From: Rhodamnia argentea
Lineage: Eukaryota; Streptophyta; Magnoliopsida; Myrtales; Myrtaceae
Length of the DNA stretch: 64,000 bases
NCBI RefSeq assembly: GCF_020921035.1
Contig: NC_063156.1
Location: 10,428,501-10,492,500, forward strand
Direction: 5' to 3'
Shown here piece by piece: positions 56,689 to 64,000 of this stretch. Within the stretch, counting starts at the first letter, position 1; each line of letters opens with the position of its first letter. The notes under the pieces are model-generated. The model saw only the letters and a list, made by a program, of their open reading frames with translations, ran no database searches and was not told the origin of the DNA. The position numbers and the translations under genes were made by a program.

Positions 56689-57449
56689 GGTTTATTGCGC
56701 TGGTGCACCTCCACACAGGAAATTGCAGACTGTATGATGTTCTCGGCTACCGAAACATGCTTCCGGTGCTCATCTCTGGACAGCAAACCTTCAACCTTGA
56801 TCAGCTACAGGGTTAGCAGATGTATGAAGGAGAATGAATTGGAGAGAGTGATCCATCCACCAATTTGCTCTTGGAACAATGCAGACGGAGCAGAGGAACT
56901 GGTCGGAATGGGATTGTTGTGTTCGGCTCCATCTGTCCGAGCCGAGATGTCTGGGGTGGTTAAAATGCTACAAATGGGCGGGATCCTAATAGCAGTCGAT
57001 TCGAATCCTTCACTGGAGCTCACTCCATGGGTGGCACTGCACGCTAACGCTATACATCTGCAAACTGCATCACCGCCGTCTTTAACCTTCAATAAGGAGG
57101 TCAGATTCTAGCCTTCTACGTTTCCCATACCCTGAATTTCACTATCTTCCTTTCCACTTCTCTTTCGTGATAATTTTTCTGCAATACCTTTCTCCGCCGA
57201 TCTTTTGCGACTTACTTAGCGCATGCTTTGTGGAATGGAAAGGAGAAAAATGCAACACAACAACAATGGTGGACCCAAAAGAAAAGGACTCCCTCGACCT
57301 CAGAAGATTGGTCCAATAAGCCGATGCTCATCTCCTTTGGCCGCTCTTTTTAGCTTTTCTCATTTTCCCTTTTTCTGATCAAGACTTAGAACCAAGACGA
57401 CCCCACCATCCCTTATTATTGCTGGAGTCAAGTCAACACAGCAAGTCGT

Positions 57450-58958
57450 TTGCCAGAAACAAAGAGGAGTGGAGCCAGTTTCCTGGCAATTTCAGGCATC
57501 AACTCTCTTCCTTTTTCTATAGGTGGGAAGAGTACAATTAGAAAAGGAGACCATCTGCGAGGCATAAGTCACAGAAGCACCTTCAGCAAACTAAGCAGAA
57601 ATACAGAGAGACGAATGCCCAGAAAGTCTGAAGCTCGCCGCAGCCAAACCGCCAGGAGCGGTAGTTCTTCTCATCATGTGGTCGATGTCGAAATGGCCGA
57701 TGGAAGTAGTGTGGGATCAGCCGACGGCATAGGTTTTTGCATCTTTAGAGTGCCTCAAAGCTTGTCCGAGATCAATCAGATGGCGTACCAGCCTAACACG
57801 GTCCCGATCGGCCCCTACCACCACGGAAAGCCGCAGTTTCAGAAGATTCAAGAGCACAAGCGGCGATTCTCCATCGATCTGCTCAATCGAACTAGCCAAA
57901 GAAGGGATAAGCTACAGCACTTCGCTGAGGCTTTGAAACCAATGGAGGAGCAGGTAAGAAAGTGTTATTCCGAGGCCTTAGCTTTCGGCAGTGATGATCT
58001 CATCGAGATGATGGTCCTTGATGGTTGCTTTATCATTGAGCTATTCTGCAAGTGCTACCGAAAATTGGCGGGCCACACCGATCCGGGGCATGACCCCTTA
58101 TTGACTGAGCCCTGGGTGTTGCCTTTCCTCATGCGGGATCTCGCCAAACTCGAGAACCAGATTCCTTGGTTCATTCTTAAACGTCTGTTCGATCTAACGC
58201 TGGGATCCTGGAATGAGAGCCATCCTTCTCTATTCGATCTCGCCTTGAGTTTCTTCAACCGCTTGGTTCAAAGACCAAGGGATGTCTTGAGGAGGTACTC
58301 TGATTGGGATGGAGAACATCTGCTTAATTTGCTCCGTTTGACTAACAACCCAGATTCTCCAGAAGAAAAACTGAGCCCCAATAAATTCCTTCGCCTAATC
58401 CAGCCCGTGAGTACGCTCTGCCAGGCAGGCATTAAGTTTAAGCCGACCCATCATGAAAGCTTCATGGACATAAAGTTCAGCAACGGTGTCCTGGAAATTC
58501 CAGTACTAAAGTTCGATGACTTTATTAGTTCTCTGTTCCTCAATTTTATTGCATTTGAGCAGTGCCACAGGGGCTCCTCCAAGCATGTCACAACTTATGC
58601 CGCTTTCATGGCTTGCCTCCTTAACACACCGGCAGATGCCGGGTTACTGTGCGACCGCAAGATCATTGAGAGATATTTTGGGACAGATGAGATGATTGCC
58701 CATTTCTTCAGCAACATCGGGAAAGACGTCGTGTTTGACATCCACAAGAACTACTTATGCCAGGTTTTTGAGGGTGTGAACATGTACATCGAGAAGGACT
58801 GGAGAGTGCATTGGGCAAGCTTCAAGAACACCTACTTCAACACGCGTTGGTCCCTCATATCAGCTGTAGCAGCATTCATACTTCTTGCTCTCGCGGCAAT
58901 TCAGTCTTTCTTTGCTGTGTATAGTTATTACCGACCTCGTTCCAATTCCAATCATTAA
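57450..58958 (+). CDS. DUF247 (UPF0481) family membrane protein
   Basis: A 502-aa single-exon frame, usual for this plant-specific family. The DUF247 domain covers about residues 95-475: CIFRVPQSLSEINQMAYQPN, VPIGPYHHGK, QEHKRR, MMVLDGCFIIELF, FLMRDLAKLENQIPWFIL, ATELLEAGIKF-type segment here as STLCQAGIKFKP, FIAFEQCH, YAAFMACLLNTPADAGLL. One C-terminal membrane segment (about 470-492, ISAVAAFILLALAAIQSFF) follows a WRxHWASFKNTYFNTRWS stretch, as is typical. The true start may be the ATG at 57615 (MPRKSEARR), since the first 55 residues look unlike the family. Function is generally unknown; some grass members act in self-incompatibility. It lies inside the kinase cluster with no evident functional link. 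Confidence 0.88.
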   Translation: MPETKRSGASFLAISGINSLPFSIGGKSTIRKGDHLRGISHRSTFSKLSRNTERRMPRKSEARRSQTARSGSSSHHVVDVEMADGSSVGSADGIGFCIFRVPQSLSEINQMAYQPNTVPIGPYHHGKPQFQKIQEHKRRFSIDLLNRTSQRRDKLQHFAEALKPMEEQVRKCYSEALAFGSDDLIEMMVLDGCFIIELFCKCYRKLAGHTDPGHDPLLTEPWVLPFLMRDLAKLENQIPWFILKRLFDLTLGSWNESHPSLFDLALSFFNRLVQRPRDVLRRYSDWDGEHLLNLLRLTNNPDSPEEKLSPNKFLRLIQPVSTLCQAGIKFKPTHHESFMDIKFSNGVLEIPVLKFDDFISSLFLNFIAFEQCHRGSSKHVTTYAAFMACLLNTPADAGLLCDRKIIERYFGTDEMIAHFFSNIGKDVVFDIHKNYLCQVFEGVNMYIEKDWRVHWASFKNTYFNTRWSLISAVAAFILLALAAIQSFFAVYSYYRPRSNSNH

Positions 58959-59490
58959 TGACGTTTAATGTATGATCTACATCTTCTGCTCATAGTTGTT
59001 GGTCACTAGGACATTTTTCCGACCTCTTTCATGATTTTTATCATTTGTAATGTTAACCCTGTATATTCATTTTGAACAAGATGTTTATGGGGTGAAACTG
59101 AGTTCTGGCTTCCTATGAATGACGTACTGCTTATAATTCAGTTTAGGAGACTAGAATGAGTTGCAGCTCAATGAATTGCTTTTACATCACGAAGCAAAGT
59201 AAGCATTTAGTTTCCGGAATGAATAGCAGTATTTGAGTAATTACTCCAATGTCTTAGTATAACCTTGGGAAAACTCTGCATTAGCTTTCTATAATCCTCT
59301 GTCAATCAAACAATAAGTATATCCGTGCCACTGTTAAGTCAACAAGATATAAGATTTGAACTTATTGGACCAAATGCCCTTCGTTTCTTGAGGCAGAAGG
59401 AAATCTAGAAATGAACTGGTGACGGAGGAGAAAGAGGAGTTCACCAAAACATTTTGGAGGTGAACTGAGAAGAGGAGTTCCCCCTTGACG
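58959..59490. other. Intergenic
   Basis: 3' flank of the DUF247 gene and 5' flank of the next kinase pseudogene. Nothing else recognised. Confidence 0.35.
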
Positions 59491-60045
59491 ATGGTGTTCA
59501 ATCTCTGAACCTTCAGTTTTACCGAGTCCATAGAAGGTGACCCAACACCTCCTAAAAGTTTCTCCCTAAAGAAGGTCCGAGTCGCCATGGACAACTCTAG
59601 CTGTGACAACTTCTTGGCGGAAGCTAGATTCGGGAAACTTTACTGGGGTTGATTGGCTGATGGTTCGCTAGTGGCAGTAAAGAGAGCAATCGTCGATGAT
59701 CGATGGAGGGAAACAGCATTTCGAAGCAGAAGTGCAGCAGGGAAGCTCGACGCACCCACATCTGCTATATTGGCTTTTGCAGGACCAAGAAAGAGCTGTT
59801 ACTGGTCTATCCTCCATGATCAACTGCAGCCTAGCTTATCATCTCAGACATAGATGGGATCGGTCCATCCAACCTCTCCATTGGATGACTCACGAGCGTA
59901 TCATTGGGAGCGACAAGAGGTCTCGCGTTTGGAGTATAATACTTCTTGAGCTTACCTCTGGACAGCCATATTCAGTATAATAAAAATCTCAGTTTGAAGC
60001 AATGGATTGGTCGATGTATGAACAAGAACGAGTTGGGAAGGGTGA
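59491..60045 (+). pseudogene. SERK-like kinase pseudogene with internal deletion, cut by an element
   Basis: Starts MVFNL then a stop, TFSFTESIEGDPTPPKSFSL, a degraded glycine loop (EARFGKLYWG), a stop, LADGSLVAVKRAIVDDRW; a frameshift follows, then THPHLLYW, GPRKSCYW, and LHWMTHERI. The segment from the end of RGLA directly to FGV.ILLELTSGQPYS lacks the whole catalytic and activation loops, an internal deletion. It resumes LKQWIGRCMNKNELGRV and is cut at 60046 by a TGTCACGCCCCG element. Non-functional. Confidence 0.75.
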
Positions 60046-60793
60046 TGTCACGCCCCGATCCTCGAGCGCGCGGCATCCCTGTCATTTCGTCCCTCGGGTT
60101 AAAAGGATAGCGTCCCGGGCACGCTATCAACCCATGAGATTAACTACGAATACGGAAACGTATAATATTCCCGGACAAAAATATAAAATAGGGATAGGCA
60201 AGTAGGAAAACGCATTAATTCAAAAAGATCATTTTATTGACAAACTTGTCTTATCCAATCAAGACAATACACAATTTAGATCCATACTTCGAAGTGGGTA
60301 GGGTCAACTCACATCTACTCCAGGTAGAGGACTATGCCAACATAGCCCTCAGCATCAATTCCAACAGAATCCTAAATTCCATCATTTCGGACACGAAAAA
60401 GGTTAACCATAATAGGGTGAGAAATAAATCCCGGTGAGTCAACGCCTAAGCCCGGCTAAGGCGTTGATTCGTCTAGAGGGTCCTATCAGTCAATCACATA
60501 TTGATATATAAATATCCCAATCACATGCCGCTCACCCGCTAAAAATCACACGGTATGCAATACTCAACATAATATGCCCCACATAACTACCCATAGATAT
60601 CAAGTCAATCGCATACGCAGACACCACACGTGGTCCGATTATTAACGGCCATCTGGCCTAAAGTTGATGATGGTTTGGTTCGCGAATGCCCGCTGGGACC
60701 GAAACCCAAACCAAAGGTTCCCTACGAGAAAATACTCGAAACTTCGCTCGGCCGGACAACCCATCTCCGGAGAGACCCCGACCGGGCGATTAC
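60046..60793 (+). mobile_element. 5' part of a TGTCACGC-family element
   Basis: Begins TGTCACGCCCCGATCCTCG inside the kinase pseudogene. Shares CGGCATCCCTGTC-like, AGCGTCCCGGGCACGCTATC, AACGCCTAAGCCCGGC and GCGTTGATTCG segments with the element at 52777 and with the inverted one at 43924. It stops at the left border of the segmental duplication (60794), so its 3' end is absent here. Confidence 0.6.
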
Positions 60794-61560
60794 TACAACT
60801 GTCTCGAGCTCTCTCTAAATGTTAGCGAGTTTGGGGGAACGAGGAGACTCGTGCTGAATGTCGTGTCGTGCAAATGGATCGTGCACTTGTGAGAGGTCTA
60901 TATGACTCGCTTAATTGTCCGGCTGTGCATTTCCTTCATGTCTTAGATAAAATTCGCCCACGAAGCATATCGTGCTTCCTATTAGATTGATTTTTCTCTT
61001 AAAATTTTTTTCTCAATTTTACTAGTAACCTACTAAATATCGCCAGTGACATAATTCTAAAGCCTGCATCCTTTCGAGTAAATTGATTTTCTTGAGCCCA
61101 TAGAACATAATTAAAACCATTCAACATGGTCTGAATGGGCATTGAGATTTTTAATTTATCCATTATATGCACTTTACTAGTGTAAAAACAGAGAAAAAAA
61201 AAAGCGTGTATGAAGAAACCAGTATTTCTTAAACAAATTTGGAGAAACTAATGCCAAGAATAGGTTGAGCACGTTGAACTGCCTTAAGAACCGATCGGAA
61301 GAATCCAAAAATTGGTCAAAAAAGTGCACGAACCGGTTAGAAATGTGAGAGAACCGGTCTGGCTTTGAACTGGTCAACGGTCGACCAGTGCAAGTCGATG
61401 GTTAGTCAACGATCAGCGGTCTCCAGTCAACAGTCAGAGGTGATGTGGCGGATGACGTGGCGGCTTGCTAGTTTGGCGACACGAGTGGCGGAGGATGTGG
61501 CTGTTGACGTGTCGGATGACGTCGTTGATGACATGCTGCGCACCTGCAGTACAAAACTCG

Positions 61561-61710
61561 GTTTGGAAGGATGGATTGGTGGATTTATGAGAAAGAACGG
61601 GTCGGGAAACTGTGTGGAGCTAGTTCTGATTGGCATTATTGTGCACAGATGGCGATCCATCTGTTCGACCTGAGATATCTGAAGATGTTAGAATGCTCGA
61701 AAGCAAAATC
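61561..61710 (+). pseudogene. Kinase C-lobe fragment (copy 2)
   Basis: Same scrap as at 48238: LEGWIGGFMRKNGSGN and, shifted, MALLCTDGDPSVRPEISEDV. Copy 2 has one extra T near 61624, which changes the frame of the upstream part. Confidence 0.6.
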
Positions 61711-62084
61711 TTTCTGGCAGGATCACAGCAGAAGGATTGGCCAATAAAGACCGCTTTTCTTCCACAATTTGCAAGAGTGTTGTTCAAAGTGCTGCCTCTT
61801 AATCTATCATGCTAATTGAACGAGTCTTCGCTTCTCCACTTATGCGTTTCCACGCTTTATTCTTAGATCAATCTGCGTGAGGTGGCAAGAACCCCATCTT
61901 CGCGTGAGGGAGGAAAGGTCAACCTCCGTGATCCATCTACTTTTGATGCAATAAAATGATATGTTCTATTACCGCCAAAAAAAAAAATGAAAACTATTGA
62001 TAAAAAATAATTAGATAAATAGCTTCGATTAGAGCCTTTTTTTTTTACATCTATTATGCTTCCAATGCCTAGTACCCCGAAAGA

Positions 62085-62815
62085 ACTTCTGAATTTAACT
62101 CTTATCCTAATTTTACCTTTTTTTTTCTTATAAGAAACGTCCAACTTTATGTGCAATCTCAATTCTACCCTAATTTTTTTTTGTCTCATAAAAACCTTCA
62201 ACTTTATGTTAGTATCAATTCTACCCTAGTTTTTATTTTGTCGCCTAAAAAAACTTAGTTTTAAGCCTAGTTTCAATTTTACTCTTAAATTTTTGTCTCA
62301 TAAAAGACCACCAACTTCTACTTGAATCCTAAATTTGCCTTCATTACCCTCTATCAAAATCGCCCTTAATGATTTTGTGCTCGATCGTCGATCTCTCGTG
62401 CTTGGAATGTTCTGTCTCTCGCAGTCGAAGAGCTCACACTAAGGACTCTTGAATAGCTCGCGCTTGGGAGTTTTCCATTTCTCGGTTGTCAATGAGAAAT
62501 TTTGGATGGAGGGTTAATGGGGGCAGATTTGTGATTCAAAATAAAAAGTTATGAGTCTATAAAGATTTTAGGGTAAAATTGGGATTAGACAATAAAATTC
62601 GGACATGACCTAAAGTTTGGAGTTTTTCATAGGACAAAAAATAGTTTAGAGTAAATTGGGACATGACCTATAGTTGAGAGTTTCTTATAGGACAAAATGA
62701 TATTTGGATAGAATTGGAGCTGGACCTCAAGTTGGAGGTTTTTTATGAGACAAAAAGTAGAATTAAGACAAGTGCAAAAGTTGGAGTTTTTTAGGATATT
62801 GGGCCGAGGTTTTTT
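62085..62815. repeat. Foldback element of ~60-bp monomers (copy C)
   Basis: Duplicate of the 48770 element, with the same left array, spacer and inverted right array and a few point differences and homopolymer-length changes. Confidence 0.65.
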
Positions 62816-63116
62816 TTTTTTTTAAAAAAGGGCTAGTCGGGGATCTTCGTTGAAAATAATACAGAAAGATCATTCATGCTAAATTTCAAAATGTAAAGGA
62901 AAGCAAGCTTCCTCTGGTATTGTTGATTCTTATTTTGGTTGTCACTTTCTCTCCATTTGAAATCATCTCTTTCTCACACGGTGATCGCTTTTGGCGTGTG
63001 AATAAAAGGCTGAGGTGTCGGATGAGTTTCATGGAGCTATCTTCGCACTCCAAAGTCTTCCCTTGAGCGGCTTCGGGAATGAATTAGTGCTGAAGAGGAA
63101 TTGGGATTTGTTAAAG

Positions 63117-63896
63117 ATGGTGTTCAATCTCAGATCCTTCAGTTTCACCGAGTCCATCGAAGATGATCCCCCATCACCTCCTAAAAGCTTCTCTCTAAAA
63201 GAGCTCCGAGTTGTGACACACGACTTTAGCAGAGACAACGTCTTGGCCGCAGGTGGATTTGGAAAGGTTTCCCAGGGGCGCTTGGCTGATGGTTCTCTTA
63301 TGGCGGTAAAAAGAGCTCGCACAGTCGATCAATGTAGCAAAGAGCAGTTCGAAACAGAAGTTCAAGTGGGTCGCTCAGTTTCAACGCACCCAAATGTGCT
63401 AAGGTTGAGGGGCTTTTGCAGGACCAAGAAAGAGCTTTTACTAGTGTATCCCTTGATGATCAACAACAGCCTACCTTACAATCTTCTAGAGAGACCGGAT
63501 CGGTGTGCCCGACCTCTCGATTGGACCAGTCGCAAGCGAATAGCCTTGGAGGCAGCAAGGGGGCTCGCTCACCTTCACACTCAAGGTGACATCAAGATCA
63601 TGCATCCCTACATCTGCGCGGCAAGTGTACTGCCGAATGTGCAATTCGAGGCCATGATAGGGAGTTTCTGCACTGCCGTGATCATGCATGAGAGGAATGC
63701 TGGGAAAGGGACTATCGAGTGGCGCACGCGCACGCCAAGACGTGGCACAGGAATCTCATTCTCCTCCCCATTAGAAGAAAATTCAGCTGATTCTGGCTTC
63801 GATTCTCAAATCTATCATCGCTACAAAAATGTTTATGTGGACACCATCGCCTGCGGCATAGTTGGGTTTACTGCCTCCAAGTACTCCTACACATGA
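63117..63896 (+). pseudogene. SERK-like pseudokinase, truncated N-lobe plus partial C-lobe (duplicate copy 2)
   Basis: Open for 259 aa from MVFNLRSFSFTESIEDDP (an in-frame ATG at 63015 would add 34 residues, but MVF is the family start). It has a normal-looking AAGGFGKVSQG loop, K65 (AVKR), E81 and LRGFCRTKKELLLVYPLM. The catalytic loop is HPYICAAS (no HRD, Lys or Asn), DFG is GSF (182-184), and the family segment AVIMHERNAGKGTIEW follows. It ends at a TGA after KYSYT; the same frame continues beyond with kinase sequence (KCTLKNDVFAYGKMLLKVIS, GQPIFYFFP) to another TGA, so the stop is a truncation. The same TGA is in copy 1. Either a decaying copy or a short expressed pseudokinase. Confidence 0.7.
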
Positions 63897-64000
63897 AAGT
63901 GCACGCTGAAAAATGATGTCTTCGCATATGGGAAAATGCTTCTCAAGGTCATCTCGGGACAACCGATTTTTTATTTTTTCCCCTGAGGTACCCGATGGCG

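Larger units (their letters stand above)
52333..57010 (+). pseudogene. SERK-like kinase pseudogene split by a 3.9 kb insertion
   Basis: The left half (52333-52776) reads RASKRAMPRGFCGTREELFL, AYDLRERPIGRAAEP, AAKGIA, then in other frames EAVIGNFGLAMTMHERN and DVYVDKLNTIACGRTGF. The right half (56694-57010) picks up exactly where it stopped: FIALVHLHTGNCRLYDV, MLPVLISGQQTFNLDQ, MKENELERVIHPPICS, EELVGMGLLC, SVRAEMSGVVKMLQ. Note that NFG is closer to DFG here than in the other copies. Many stops and frameshifts; the N-lobe start is missing. The insertion at 52777-56688 duplicated GGTTT. Confidence 0.75.
60794..64000 (+). repeat. Segmental duplication, copy 2 (runs off the window)
   Basis: Direct-orientation copy of 47471-50686. 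The left junction falls inside the TGTCACGC-family element. It continues past the window end, so the full length is unknown. Confidence 0.85.

Overview
This is nuclear DNA from a plant, almost certainly a eudicot. The evidence is a two-exon BLADE-ON-PETIOLE gene, a nuclear group II intron maturase, receptor-like-kinase paralogs, a DUF247 gene, a U3 snoRNA gene with a plant-type promoter, and dense plant transposon debris. A woody rosid such as a Myrtaceae member (Eucalyptus and relatives) would fit the repeat styles, but that is inference and unproven.

Layout. 0-0.6 kb: the 5' part of a broken nepenthesin-like aspartic protease. 3.95-6.23 kb (-): an intact BOP/NPR5-type co-regulator gene in two exons. 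6.3-25 kb: no convincing protein gene; this stretch holds MULE-like and hAT-like non-autonomous elements (two with clear target-site duplications), an inverted ~60-bp-monomer foldback array, an LTR-like pair of ~1 kb direct repeats and microsatellites. 25.5-25.9 kb (+): a U3 snoRNA gene with USE, TATA and T-run. 26.2-27.5 kb: a decayed SERK-like kinase copy. 29.5-31.9 kb (-): an intronless nuclear maturase, probably nMAT3. 33.1-34.6 kb (+): an intact SERK/BAK1-like kinase with no ectodomain.

35.4-64 kb is a degenerate cluster of ectodomain-less SERK-type kinases. Two members keep full-length open frames (40.4 kb on -, 45.75 kb on +). At least five more are fragments or pseudogenes. A ~3.2 kb segment of the cluster is duplicated in direct orientation (47.5-50.7 and 60.8-64.0 kb). 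Copia elements and TG...CA elements of a TGTCACGC family have landed in or beside the kinase copies; one is a 3.9 kb insertion carrying a five-copy ~233-bp minisatellite. A DUF247 gene (57.4-59.0 kb) lies inside the cluster.

BOP, nMAT3 and U3 are conserved single-function genes and are functionally unrelated to one another. The kinase cluster is the lineage-specific part. Its members descend from the co-receptor kinase family (SERK/BAK1), have lost receptor and membrane parts, and mostly lack catalytic residues. They therefore look like pseudokinases or decaying copies; a decoy or competitor role in receptor signalling is possible but is only a hypothesis.
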